Below, in pieces: positions 36,790 to 46,682 of a stretch of 64,000 nt of DNA. The translations under genes were made by a program, and so were the position numbers. The notes below the pieces were generated by a model. It ran no database searches and was not told the origin of the DNA. It worked only from the letters and a program-made list of their open reading frames with translations. The DNA comes from a bacterium (lineage in GTDB: Bacteria > Zhuqueibacterota > QNDG01 > DSAB01), in contig JAFGDT010000107.1 of assembly GCA_016931965.1 (NCBI GenBank), positions 1-64,000 on the forward strand. Direction: 5' to 3'. The stretch's first letter is position 1. Each line of letters begins with the position of its first letter.

Positions 36790-37381
36790 GAAACTGATTG
36801 TCATGTCTTCTGTCATTGTTGGTCTTTTGGTGGTCTGGCTGGTCTTTGTCTATTTGCCCATCCATCGTGAGATGGGAGATTTGGAAGAAAAACTGGAATC
36901 ATTTGAAGAAATGGAAAAGTTCCGGATTTCGACAAACCAGTTACAGTATCTGAGAACAGTGCTGGACAGTCTCTACATATGGGTGGATGAGAGTATGGAG
37001 CGTATCTATCCGGAAAATCAATTGTTGGATTTGGGCAGAGTGATTGAGAATATCGGGAAAGAGTACGGACTCAAACTTGTTTCAATCGTTCCGGATTATG
37101 AAAGCCTGTCTCTCTTCACTGATCAGAATGGTGAGATCGTAGAATTGCCCGTGATGATGCAGTTTGGAGGACGGTTTCAGCAACTCACCCAGTTTTTGGA
37201 TCATACAGATGCATTGCCTTATGTGCTGCGAATAAATGAAGTGATTATTGAAAATCACAGTGAAAGCCAGTATAGTTCAGAATTGGACATCACATTGAGA
37301 GGGGTCATTGTTTTAAAAAAAGAGAGGACGGATGAAGGTGAAGAACAAATTGAACAAATAATCAAGCCGGGCCTGATATAG
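36779..37381 (+). CDS. pilO: Pilus alignment protein PilO
   Basis: A 200-residue single-pass protein: helix at about 4-25 (LIVMSSVIVGLLVVWLVFVYL), a coiled coil (MGDLEEKLESFEEMEKF) and a ferredoxin-like domain, as in PilO. ATG 36779 overlaps the end of the fusion gene and follows GGAGGAAG; ATG 36764 in the same frame is possible. Confidence 0.85.
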   Translation: MLNKKLIVMSSVIVGLLVVWLVFVYLPIHREMGDLEEKLESFEEMEKFRISTNQLQYLRTVLDSLYIWVDESMERIYPENQLLDLGRVIENIGKEYGLKLVSIVPDYESLSLFTDQNGEIVELPVMMQFGGRFQQLTQFLDHTDALPYVLRINEVIIENHSESQYSSELDITLRGVIVLKKERTDEGEEQIEQIIKPGLI

Positions 37382-37420
37382 TCGTGACTTGAATGTGTAC
37401 TCGGGTCCGCGGAGGACAGT

Positions 37421-40400
37421 ATGAAGAAACAGAATCGACTGGAAAAGTGGTTGTTCACATCATTGATTATCATTATGGTTTCAACGGTTTTGTGGATTAC
37501 GTGTACGCAAAAAAGTCCGATCGATGCCACAAGTTCCCTCGAAGAAGAAATTCCCCTCCTTACAGACATAACAGCCATACCCAACCAAATTGCATTAGGC
37601 GGGTCTCAATCTGAAATCCGAGTTAAATTGGTCGATCAGGAGGGCGATCCTTTAGCCAATGAAATCGTAACCTTTACTACCAATTTGGGAACGGTTACTG
37701 ACCATGATACAACAGATGCAAATGGCTGGGCAAGAACGATTCTGACGAGCGGCCAACAGGCCGGTCAGGCGACAATCCACGCTGCCTATGGTAAATTAGC
37801 CTCTGTTTTTACTTCCGTCAATATTTTTTCCTCTTTTGAAGCACAGATGCAAATCGAGGTCGAAGAAGAATCTCTTCTTGCCAATGGGTTGGATGCGACC
37901 AACATTACTGTGACGGTGTTGAGTGATTCGGCCGAACCTGTATCCGGTGCTCACGTATCATTCACAACCACATGGGGGACAATTCAACCTTGGGTGACGA
38001 CAAACCCTGACGGGCAAGGAACCGTTACATTGACCAGTCTTGCCAGTACGGGGGATACCACCACAACAGTTACCGCTACCTATGATGATCTGCAGGTCGC
38101 TGTTGCTGTAACGTTTAAAGGTGTTCAACTTTCTGTGACGGCCAATCCAATCGCCATTTTAGCCGATGGTGAGAGTATTTCCGCCATTACGGCTGTGTTA
38201 AAAGAGACAACGAGTCAAATCGCCCTGTCCGATGAAACGGTTTGGTTTGCATCGGACATCGGTCTGATACCCAATTCAATATCGACCGATTCAAGGGGCG
38301 TGGCGCAGGTGACCATCACCAGCTCCACTCAGATCGGAACAGCCCATGTCCGTGTCACATATGGTAATGCCATCAAAGACAGCGTTGCTGTTGAATTTCA
38401 ATCGGTAACAGAGGTCTCCTATCCCATCGCCGATATATCGGTGAGTCCATCGGTTTTATTGGCGAACGGGGTTGATCAAACCACGATTTCTGTCACTGTT
38501 CTGGATAATGATCAGAAACCGGTACCGAATGATCTGATTCGATTTGTAACGACGGCAGGCATACTCGAATCGGCAACCGCCTATACAGACCATGATGGGA
38601 TTGCAACGACACGATTAACAGCCCGGGCCAGTGTGTCCGATTCTGTGGCGCAAGTGATGGCTTATCGGGGACTGGATATTCCGTCTGAACAGAAAACGAT
38701 TTTATTTAAAGGCATTCAATTCACCTTGTCCGCTTCACCTTCCGATATACTGGCTGACGGCCAATCCACATCCACAGTAACGGCAAAATTGAAAGAAACG
38801 ACCAGTCAGGTTGCCATTTCGGGTGCACGAATCGAATTCGGAACCAATCTTGGATTGATTGCCAATCAGGCGACAACCAATGCGCAGGGCGTCGCTACGG
38901 TAACACTGACCAGCGCGGAAACAATCGGTTTGGCGCAGGTTGTGGCGATATATGGTCAAACCCACAGCGATACGATTTATGTAACCTATTCGAGTGAATC
39001 GGCCACAACGCGTTCGTTTAGTGAGTTAAATGCCAATCCCAATATTATTTTGGCTAACGGCATCGACCAATCGACTGTTCTGGTAAGAGTCATGGACAGT
39101 GATAAAAATCCGGTATCAGGAGTCAATGTCAATTTTACACTATCCAATTCGTTTGGACAGATTGTTTCTCAGGGAGTAACCGATGCCTACGGATATGCCA
39201 CATCCACATTCACTTCCGATACAAGTACATGGGATGTGGAAACCTGGATCAGGGTGCAATTGGGTACGTTGCAGGATTCTGTGAAAGTGACATCCGAAGG
39301 AATTCAACTGGATCTTGAAGTGACGCCCAAGCAGATTATCGCCAATGGGGTGAGCAAATCCAGTATCAAAGCGATTCTCAAACGGTCGGAGAGTAAAATT
39401 GCGATATCCAGTGGCATGATCAGTTTTGCCTCGGATCTGGGAACCATTCCCAGTCAGGCGACAACCAGCTCGGAAGGTGTGGCTCAGGTTTATCTGACAA
39501 GCGGATTGACTGTTGGATGGGCGCATGTGGTGGTTCGATACGGATCGAAGTTTGAAGTTCGGGACAGCGTTCAATTTCAGGCCTCGGTTCCAACTTATAT
39601 TGAAGCTTCTGCGACACCTCCCATTCTGCCTGCAGATGGTCAAAGTCAGTCCAATATCAGTGTGAGGGTGAGTGACGCCAATCGAAATCCGGTTCCCAAT
39701 AATACGATTGTTCTCTTTGAGTTATTGGAGCAAGGAACGGGGAATAGGGGTATGATCGATGATTCGCGTGTCCCCACCATTGATGGTGTGGCTTCGAACA
39801 AGTTGACCAGCGCGACATCTCCGGGTGTGGATTCGATTGTGGTCCATGTCGAAAATTATGGAAGTGTGCGCGATACAGTCGAGGTGGTTTATGTCGTGGG
39901 AGAGGCAAGCACTGTATTGGTTACCTCAAATAAAGATAGTCTGAATGCGGATGGTATTGAAACGGCAACTATCCAGGCAAGGGTGATGGATGCACAGGGA
40001 AATCCGATTCAAAATGTGACGGTCAATTTTTCGACGACAATCGGGGATGTTACGCCCAGTGCGCTTACCAACGGATTGGGGATTGCACAGGCACAATTTT
40101 CAAGCGGCGTTGTGGGTATTGCGATCATCACAGCCTCTGTCGGTGGCAGCGTCAGCGGATCGACAACGATCCGTCTGATACCGGGAGAGCCCAATTCGAT
40201 TGTCATGACATTTGATCCCAGAGAAATTGGTGTGATCAACACCGGTCAGAATCAAACAGCCATCATCGAAGCTGATGTGAGAGACAGCAAAAATAATCCG
40301 GTCAAAGATGGCACGCTGGTGACTTTTTCTATCTATGCTGGACCCGGAGGCGGAGAGTTCTTGAGTTCTGAAGAACCGATACCTACTGTCGGCGGTATAG

Positions 40401-41533
40401 CGCGGGTATCTATTTCGAGCGGGACCATTTCGGGCAATGTGCGTATCCAGGCTGAAGTTGTGGATGAGATGATGAATGTGATCATAGCGAAAGCTTCAGA
40501 ATTGCTCATTCATGCGGGTCCTGCCTATATGGCCGATAAAACGGATTATGCAAGTACCCATCTGACCGTTGAAGCGGATATGCTGAACATCTGGAGGGCT
40601 CTGGGAACAACGCAACTTGATATTGCCGTATTTGATAAATACCACAATCCGGTTCAGGAAAATACGGCCGTTTATCTGACAACATCCGGTGGAGGTGTCA
40701 GCACGCATACAGCCTATACCAACAAGGATGGCAGAGCGACCGTTATCCTGACCGGTGCCAACCCCCAGCCAACTATCAACAGCTATTACAACGGATTGCT
40801 TATACAAGATCCTAATGATTCCAATATTATTCTTCCTGCATTTGTTTCGTATCCTTCTCCTATTGATTCATTGTTGCTGCCCAATTTTGAAGCCTATCCA
40901 GTTGGTTATCTCCGTCTGGATTATACACCGTACACGTCGTACTGGCAGGGCCAGGGATATACGATATTTGATCCTATACCTTTCAGTCTTAAAGGATTGG
41001 TGGGGAAAATTTCAAATTCCGAACAGAGTGCTGTTGCCGGCACACCATTGGAATGTCTGGAAAATGATGGTATTGCGCGTATCATTGCTTATACGGAAGG
41101 ACAGGATGCCAATGGCGATCCGATACGTGCCTGGGATCAGACTAATGTTATTTATTCGGGTTCGGTGAGTTATGAAGACAACAGCGATGTGGTTTTTCAA
41201 GGTCGTACATTGTTGATCGGACAAAGTGAGGTGCTCACTTTTAGTTTAATGGATGACAATGGCAATCCAATAACATCACGGTCCACAATTAGTGCCTCTG
41301 TAGTGCCAGATGATTTGCCAGCGGCATTGAATTGGGAGGTAAAAGAGACAGGTGATGGTTTTGGCCAGGTTTTTTATGATATTAAGATTTCAAACGACAA
41401 TCAAGAAGAAGATAAGGACAAGAAAGCAGGATTTGCTGCAATAAAAATTAAATGGGAAAATCAGTTTGATTTTGGAGATGCGACAACGCCTTATCAAATT
41501 TTTATTTCAGATACAACAGTTATCATCCCTTAA
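37421..41533 (+). CDS. Large Ig-repeat lipoprotein-like protein in the pilus cluster
   Basis: A 1370-residue exported protein. A signal sequence (about 10-28) ends in LWITC, a weak lipobox, so a lipid anchor is possible. About eleven Big_1/invasin-like domains of 90-110 residues follow. Typical segments are LANGxDxTxIxVxVxD, then PVxxxxVxFxTTxGxI and TTNAQGVATVTLTS. Repeats 2-7 alternate between two types: an LANG type and a type with LKETTSQIAIS. The C-terminal 300 residues look different and may be the functional head. GGAGG precedes the ATG. It lies between pilO and the pilP-like gene, so a link to the pilus or secretin is likely but unproven. Confidence 0.82.
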   Translation: MKKQNRLEKWLFTSLIIIMVSTVLWITCTQKSPIDATSSLEEEIPLLTDITAIPNQIALGGSQSEIRVKLVDQEGDPLANEIVTFTTNLGTVTDHDTTDANGWARTILTSGQQAGQATIHAAYGKLASVFTSVNIFSSFEAQMQIEVEEESLLANGLDATNITVTVLSDSAEPVSGAHVSFTTTWGTIQPWVTTNPDGQGTVTLTSLASTGDTTTTVTATYDDLQVAVAVTFKGVQLSVTANPIAILADGESISAITAVLKETTSQIALSDETVWFASDIGLIPNSISTDSRGVAQVTITSSTQIGTAHVRVTYGNAIKDSVAVEFQSVTEVSYPIADISVSPSVLLANGVDQTTISVTVLDNDQKPVPNDLIRFVTTAGILESATAYTDHDGIATTRLTARASVSDSVAQVMAYRGLDIPSEQKTILFKGIQFTLSASPSDILADGQSTSTVTAKLKETTSQVAISGARIEFGTNLGLIANQATTNAQGVATVTLTSAETIGLAQVVAIYGQTHSDTIYVTYSSESATTRSFSELNANPNIILANGIDQSTVLVRVMDSDKNPVSGVNVNFTLSNSFGQIVSQGVTDAYGYATSTFTSDTSTWDVETWIRVQLGTLQDSVKVTSEGIQLDLEVTPKQIIANGVSKSSIKAILKRSESKIAISSGMISFASDLGTIPSQATTSSEGVAQVYLTSGLTVGWAHVVVRYGSKFEVRDSVQFQASVPTYIEASATPPILPADGQSQSNISVRVSDANRNPVPNNTIVLFELLEQGTGNRGMIDDSRVPTIDGVASNKLTSATSPGVDSIVVHVENYGSVRDTVEVVYVVGEASTVLVTSNKDSLNADGIETATIQARVMDAQGNPIQNVTVNFSTTIGDVTPSALTNGLGIAQAQFSSGVVGIAIITASVGGSVSGSTTIRLIPGEPNSIVMTFDPREIGVINTGQNQTAIIEADVRDSKNNPVKDGTLVTFSIYAGPGGGEFLSSEEPIPTVGGIARVSISSGTISGNVRIQAEVVDEMMNVIIAKASELLIHAGPAYMADKTDYASTHLTVEADMLNIWRALGTTQLDIAVFDKYHNPVQENTAVYLTTSGGGVSTHTAYTNKDGRATVILTGANPQPTINSYYNGLLIQDPNDSNIILPAFVSYPSPIDSLLLPNFEAYPVGYLRLDYTPYTSYWQGQGYTIFDPIPFSLKGLVGKISNSEQSAVAGTPLECLENDGIARIIAYTEGQDANGDPIRAWDQTNVIYSGSVSYEDNSDVVFQGRTLLIGQSEVLTFSLMDDNGNPITSRSTISASVVPDDLPAALNWEVKETGDGFGQVFYDIKISNDNQEEDKDKKAGFAAIKIKWENQFDFGDATTPYQIFISDTTVIIP

Positions 41534-41556
41534 TCATATATAAGGAATTGAATGCA

Positions 41557-42327
41557 ATGAGTACAAAAAAGAAAATAATGGTTGGTGTTTCATTTTTTGT
41601 GTTTGTATTGCCAATGTGGGTTCAATCTCAGATGGTTGGCAATCCTGCGGGTGTGAAAGGGAAGGGTGAATGGACGATCAGTGCTACAGGTACCTACATG
41701 AATCAGCAGGTTGGAAACGAAACCGCCATATCGAGGCGAATCCTGATGAAAAGCAGCTGGGGCCTTGCTTCCTTTTTGGATGTGTACGGAATGATCGGAG
41801 CCGTGCAGCTTGATTTAAAAACGCCCGACGTGAACTTTATCGATTATGAAGGAAAATTCCGTTTGGGTTATGGTGTGGGATTCAATGGTGCAGTGCTGCC
41901 GCTCTCGGGATCGCAAATCAGCCTCTGGGTAAGTGGACAGGCTTTGCGGTATTCTTCTGAGGGTTCTTTTATTGAATATGCCGATATTTTTTCAAGGGAA
42001 TACAAGATGCACTATGATATTCGAGAGTTCATGGGTTCTGCCGGAATTGTGATTCCGTTTCAGTCTTTTCGCATATATGCTGCAGGTATCGGATGGGCAA
42101 CACAACGCTTGGAATCGAAAAATGAGTATCTGGAATATGTGGGAGTGGTCAACCATATCGGTCAGGTGGATGGCGAATTTCGCAGTGGATTGTGGACCGG
42201 TGGTGTGGTTGGTATCGAGCTCATACTGCCTCAGCGGTATACAATCAGTCTTGAAGGCCTGTTTTTCAATGAAGAGAATTACCATATTATGATCGGTGTG
42301 TCTCAAACAGGTCGGTCGGACTGGTGA
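41557..42327 (+). CDS. Small outer-membrane beta-barrel protein
   Basis: A 256-residue exported protein with a signal peptide ending in VQSQ and alternating aromatic strands through to the end (FRLGYGVGFNG, RIYAAGIGWATQRL, YTISLEGLFFNEENY). This is typical of an 8-12-stranded barrel. TAAGGA lies 10 nt before ATG 41557, which decides that start over TTG 41548. It sits between the Ig-repeat gene and pilP-like, and may anchor one of them in the outer membrane. Confidence 0.7.
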   Translation: MSTKKKIMVGVSFFVFVLPMWVQSQMVGNPAGVKGKGEWTISATGTYMNQQVGNETAISRRILMKSSWGLASFLDVYGMIGAVQLDLKTPDVNFIDYEGKFRLGYGVGFNGAVLPLSGSQISLWVSGQALRYSSEGSFIEYADIFSREYKMHYDIREFMGSAGIVIPFQSFRIYAAGIGWATQRLESKNEYLEYVGVVNHIGQVDGEFRSGLWTGGVVGIELILPQRYTISLEGLFFNEENYHIMIGVSQTGRSDW

Positions 42328-42369
42328 AAAGTTTATTTCAGTATCAATTTTAAAGGAGCGTGAATCAAG

Positions 42370-42828
42370 GTGGCACTAAAAAAGAGTGAAAAAAGATTGT
42401 TGATTATATTGGGTGTGGCTGTTTTTGGTTTCCTTTTTGACCGATTTGTATTGAGCGGTGGAGACGAGAATGATGCAGCTGCAAATGTTGTTCAAAATAG
42501 AACGCAAAATCAGAATATGCTCTTGTCGGGTGTCGTAACGCCCGACCCAATTGCTGTCTCAGAAAAGGCATCCCAAAACAAGCAGTTTGAGACATGGGGG
42601 AGGGATCCATTTTCTTTGATCAGTTCGGGAAATGGTGAAAGTCGCTCGAGACCCATATTGAAGGGTATTTTTTGGAATCAGGATAAATCATATGTCTTAA
42701 TTGATGATCTTATTCTGAGTGAAGGAGAAGAAGCAGAGGGTATTCGGATAGAAAAAATTCGAGAAGAGGAGGTTCTCTGTTATCAGGGGGGTCAATTATT
42801 TACATTACACTGGAGAGAATCGCCATGA
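42370..42828 (+). CDS. PilP/GspC-like pilus protein
   Basis: A 152-residue protein with one N-terminal membrane helix (RLLIILGVAVFGFLFDRF), a flexible linker and a small beta domain with GRDPFSL and LKGIFWNQDKSYVLIDD, the pattern of PilP/GspC homology regions. It links PilN/PilO to the secretin. The GTG start follows AAGGAG. The end overlaps pilQ by 4 bases. Confidence 0.75.
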   Translation: MALKKSEKRLLIILGVAVFGFLFDRFVLSGGDENDAAANVVQNRTQNQNMLLSGVVTPDPIAVSEKASQNKQFETWGRDPFSLISSGNGESRSRPILKGIFWNQDKSYVLIDDLILSEGEEAEGIRIEKIREEEVLCYQGGQLFTLHWRESP

Positions 42829-45281
42829 AAGATGGAAAAGAAATAATGAGAAAATTCTGTTGGATATGCACCGCTTTTTTGCTTCTATCCAATCTGTGGG
42901 CAGAGTCCAATCTCGTCTCAGTAAAAAAGGGGGGAGAAGGGGGGCGTACTTGGGCTGTCCTCTATTTTGATCAAGATCCTGCATGGTCTGGTGTATCCCA
43001 ATTGCAGGAGAACAAACTTTCCCTCTATTTTTCTGGAAATGTTGGAGAATTGAATGGTTCCAGTTTGTCTCTCGATCCTGTAAAAGACAGGCGCGTGACC
43101 ATCAATCAAATCAGCCGAAGTCCAGCTGTATTTTGTGTGGATATCATTAGTGAAGGGAATCTGCCTCTGGTTATTTTGAAAAATGAAAGTCATGTGATTA
43201 TCGCACTCAATGATATACGTCTGCTGGATGAAAAATTATCTGAATCCGTGTTGGATGCATCCGTTTTGCCATCATCATTGGTCAGTGTGGCTCCCATAAT
43301 TCAAAACAACCAGGTTTTGACCACTTTACAATTTGATGGACTTTACCAGTGGAAAGGGTATGTTCGTCCTTCAAACAAATCGGCGGCACTTCTGATTCAA
43401 GGCGCACAGCTGTCAAACATCGATAATCAGTATCAATTTACAGAAAGTGCTTTGCAGGATATTCGAATTGTCACCGATCGTGACAAACCTTATGTAATGA
43501 GGATTGTACTGTTTTTCAACCAATTCACGCATTTTACACTTGTGAACAGACCACAGAGTTTTATCATTCAAACTCCGTATTCAGATAAAAGCAGTCAACA
43601 GATTGTACAGACCGAAACCACTGCGCAACCGGTTTTTATTGATCAGCGAGACGTGGCAGCTGAACCTGTATCTCCATCAGAATTCCCTCGTGAAGACATT
43701 GACCGAGAAATGGTAGATGATATGGTGCAGGGTGAAAGACAACCAGAAATTGAGAGCGAACCCGTGTCGACTTTGGTGTCGGAGGATGATGCAATCTCCA
43801 GCGATGAATCGTCGGACTGGACCATGCTTTCAGATAAAATGGCATCGATTGTAGAAGAGATTGAGAGTGAAAATGCAAGACAAGCTGATCGTGCAGCATC
43901 TGCGAGCCAAACTGAAAATCTGAGTGGTGCTGGCCAGGAAGAGGTCAGTCTGATTCCATGGGATCGAGAGGTTACCTTCCGGTTTTCGGGTACACCCATC
44001 AAAGATGTTTTACGTCTCATAGCGACATCGAATAATCTCAACATCATTATCGGAGAAGGTGTAACAGGTGAAGTGACGATGAATCTTGAAGGAGTCACTT
44101 TGAAGCAGGCGCTGGAGAAGGTTGTTTATATGCAGGATTGTGAATTTATTGTCGATGAGAATATCATTATTGTGAAACCGATGAATGTAAAGTATTTGGG
44201 AGGGATGACCACAAAGGTTTATCGTCTGAAGTATGCGGATGCTAAGAATGTGGCCGTAATTATTAGAAGGATTGTAACGAACGATACTCTGGTTCAGATA
44301 TTTTATCCCGAATTTTTGGTTTTTCAAAATGAAGAAAAGATCAGTGAATATGAATTGCAGGGGGGCATGGGGGGCATGGGTGGCATGGGAGGAACGAGTG
44401 GAGGTGGTGGAACGGCAATGGAAGCCGGGATGAATCGGATGATCAACAATCCAGAAGCGATTCAGGGGATCCGTCGATCCAGCGTTCTTGTTGTTACCGA
44501 TCGACCTGATAAGATCCGCGAGGTGGATAAGGTTATTGCCGAATTGGATCAAATGCCGGTTCAATTCATTATTGAATCCAGACTGGTTGAATTGCGTCCC
44601 TCATATAATGAGGAACTGGGAATCGACTGGGAAGGCGCTCTAAGTCTCATGTGGAATAAGAACCAGGTTTCGGATATTGATCCCGGTTTGCATATTCAGG
44701 AGGGGAATTATTTTGGTATAGATTGGGAGCTGCAAACAGGAGAGTTGACACCAGCCCAATATTTTGCCGTGTTGGATTTTCTTAAGGAAAAAACGGACAG
44801 TGAATTGAAATTGAATCCAAGAATATTGGCAATGAACAATGAGGAATCATCTATCAGTGTGGGAACCACAGTACCTATCCCGAGGATACAGAGCGGGGGT
44901 GTTGCTAATTTAGATCGTATTGAGATTGAATACAAAGAGATCAACATTCAATTGAATGTGGCTCCTCATCTTGGAGAGAATGGCGATATTACGATGTATG
45001 TAAATCCTGTGGTTGAAGAGATTACGGATTGGGTGGATGTGGCTGATTCGAGGGTGCCGGTAACGACCAAACAATCCGTAAACAGCATCGTCACTGTTAA
45101 AAATGGAAATACAGTCGTCATCGGCGGATTGATTAAAAAACAACAATATCAATTAACGAGAAAGATCTGGTTTTTGGGTGATCTGCCGTTAATCGGAAAA
45201 TTATTTCAGCATGATGCTGTTGAGGACAAGGTAACGGAACTCATGATTTTTATTACACCAAAAATTGTTGAAATGGGGTAA
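42825..45281 (+). CDS. pilQ: Type IV pilus secretin
   Basis: An 818-residue outer-membrane secretin through which the pilus passes. A signal peptide (about 8-27, LWAES) is followed by AMIN-like beta regions, an acidic linker (about 270-380), an STN/N0 domain (VTFRFSGTPIKDVLRLIATS, about 385), N1-type domains interrupted by a Gly-Met stretch (GGMGGMGGMGG, about 510), and the secretin core from ESRLVELRPSYNEELGIDW to LMIFITPKIVEMG. A complete family member in its expected place. Confidence 0.93.
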   Translation: MKDGKEIMRKFCWICTAFLLLSNLWAESNLVSVKKGGEGGRTWAVLYFDQDPAWSGVSQLQENKLSLYFSGNVGELNGSSLSLDPVKDRRVTINQISRSPAVFCVDIISEGNLPLVILKNESHVIIALNDIRLLDEKLSESVLDASVLPSSLVSVAPIIQNNQVLTTLQFDGLYQWKGYVRPSNKSAALLIQGAQLSNIDNQYQFTESALQDIRIVTDRDKPYVMRIVLFFNQFTHFTLVNRPQSFIIQTPYSDKSSQQIVQTETTAQPVFIDQRDVAAEPVSPSEFPREDIDREMVDDMVQGERQPEIESEPVSTLVSEDDAISSDESSDWTMLSDKMASIVEEIESENARQADRAASASQTENLSGAGQEEVSLIPWDREVTFRFSGTPIKDVLRLIATSNNLNIIIGEGVTGEVTMNLEGVTLKQALEKVVYMQDCEFIVDENIIIVKPMNVKYLGGMTTKVYRLKYADAKNVAVIIRRIVTNDTLVQIFYPEFLVFQNEEKISEYELQGGMGGMGGMGGTSGGGGTAMEAGMNRMINNPEAIQGIRRSSVLVVTDRPDKIREVDKVIAELDQMPVQFIIESRLVELRPSYNEELGIDWEGALSLMWNKNQVSDIDPGLHIQEGNYFGIDWELQTGELTPAQYFAVLDFLKEKTDSELKLNPRILAMNNEESSISVGTTVPIPRIQSGGVANLDRIEIEYKEINIQLNVAPHLGENGDITMYVNPVVEEITDWVDVADSRVPVTTKQSVNSIVTVKNGNTVVIGGLIKKQQYQLTRKIWFLGDLPLIGKLFQHDAVEDKVTELMIFITPKIVEMG

Positions 45282-45285
45282 ACTT

Positions 45286-46398
45286 ATGATCGGTACCGAA
45301 CAAATTCATCGGTTGTTGACGCATGCTGTACGCAATCAAGCCTCCGATATTCATTTAAGCCAGGGGTATCCTCCCATCATTCGGATTGATGGCAAACTGC
45401 AACCCATCAAAGGGAAGGTTTTAGATAAGCAGGATATTGAAGATATCATTGTGCAGGTTTTGGATGATTATCAAATGGAAAAATTTCGAGATACGTTTGA
45501 ACTCGATTTTGGATATTCAATACCGGATCTGGCTCATTTCAGGGTTAATGTCTTCACGAAACTCGGCGGATACGGAATGGCATTTCGGGTCATTCCTGAT
45601 AAGATCCGATCACTTCAAGAGTTGGGTCTTCCAGAAGGTGTGATGAAAATGAGTAGGGAACTCGAAGGTCTGATACTCGTTACAGGGCCGACCGGCCACG
45701 GAAAATCGACGACACTTGCAGCCATGATTGATTTGATCAATACAGAAAGACACGAACATGTTATTACGATAGAAGATCCGATAGAATATAAACACAATCC
45801 GAGAAATTGTCTAATCCAACAGCGGGAATTGGGACATCATACAAAATCTTTTGCGGCCGCGCTAAGAAGTGCGCTGAGGGAAGATCCGGATATTATTCTT
45901 GTGGGTGAAATGAGGGATTTGGAGACAATCTCATTGGCCTTGACTGCAGCGGAGACAGGGCATCTGGTTTTATCCACACTGCATACACGAACTGCACCTG
46001 ATACGATCAATCGAATCATCGATGTCTTCCCTGCTGAACAACAAAAACAGATCTTAGCCCAAATATCCAGCTCACTGGTCGGCATTATTTCTCAACGTCT
46101 CCTCCCACTCAAATCAGGAAGGGGACGTATTGCTGCTGCTGAGGTATTGGTAGCCAACAATGCGGTGCGCAATCTGATCAGAGAGCGAAAAACACATCAG
46201 ATTCGGTCCATGATGCAATCCAGTACTGATACCGGAATGCAGACAATGGATGACAGTTTGATGCAATTGATGAATCGAAATCTCATTTCAAGAGAGCATG
46301 CACAGAAATATGCTGTTGAAATTGAACGGTTTATACCTAATTTTGATATACACAAGAAAAAGAATCTGAGCAGAGAAGTTGTTGCGAGACCCGCATAG
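45286..46398 (+). CDS. pilT: Pilus retraction ATPase
   Basis: A 370-residue PilT ATPase. It shows SDIHLSQGYPP, the Walker A loop GPTGHGKST (His in place of the usual Ser), IEDPIEYKH, Walker B DPDIILVGEMRD and the histidine box TAAETGHLVLSTLHT. It powers retraction, so this organism should show twitching or DNA uptake if the set is expressed. ATG 45286 starts 4 nt after the pilQ stop. Confidence 0.94.
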   Translation: MIGTEQIHRLLTHAVRNQASDIHLSQGYPPIIRIDGKLQPIKGKVLDKQDIEDIIVQVLDDYQMEKFRDTFELDFGYSIPDLAHFRVNVFTKLGGYGMAFRVIPDKIRSLQELGLPEGVMKMSRELEGLILVTGPTGHGKSTTLAAMIDLINTERHEHVITIEDPIEYKHNPRNCLIQQRELGHHTKSFAAALRSALREDPDIILVGEMRDLETISLALTAAETGHLVLSTLHTRTAPDTINRIIDVFPAEQQKQILAQISSSLVGIISQRLLPLKSGRGRIAAAEVLVANNAVRNLIRERKTHQIRSMMQSSTDTGMQTMDDSLMQLMNRNLISREHAQKYAVEIERFIPNFDIHKKKNLSREVVARPA

Positions 46399-46605
46399 AT
46401 CCATTCTTAACAAAATTACTATATTTGCCATGGGTACGAAGTGCCTTTTGAATGATCGATTTATATCCTTGATTTAATGATTATATTCATTTATTTACTC
46501 AATCTGGTACAGAAACATATTTGAAATGTGTGGTTTATTTATTGAAACATCTTTATCCTATCTATATTAAAAACAGTCTATTTCGTGAGATATTTGAAAA
46601 TGAGC

Positions 46606-46634
46606 TTGACATCAGATAGAAATATTAGTATATT
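46606..46634 (+). promoter_or_regulatory. Sigma-70-type promoter of the thioredoxin operon
   Basis: TTGACA (46606-46611) and TATATT (46629-46634) with a 17-bp spacer. The -10 lies inside the inverted repeat below. Confidence 0.78.
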
Positions 46635-46657
46635 CTATCATAAGAATATACTAATAT
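46622..46657 (+). promoter_or_regulatory. Perfect 15-bp inverted repeat, likely ArsR-family operator
   Basis: ATATTAGTATATTCT (46622-46636) is repeated exactly in inverse at 46643-46657 with a 6-nt centre. It covers the -10 and the start site, so a bound dimer would block transcription. The operon's own ArsR-type protein is the natural ligand. Confidence 0.78.
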
Positions 46658-46682
46658 AGCGATTTTATTGAAAAGGAACAAC

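Noticed and set aside
44355-44420. Short GGCATG-type repeat in pilQ as a phase-variation tract
   Set aside because: The GGMGGMGG stretch is imperfect at DNA level and its units are multiples of 3, so length change would not shift the frame.
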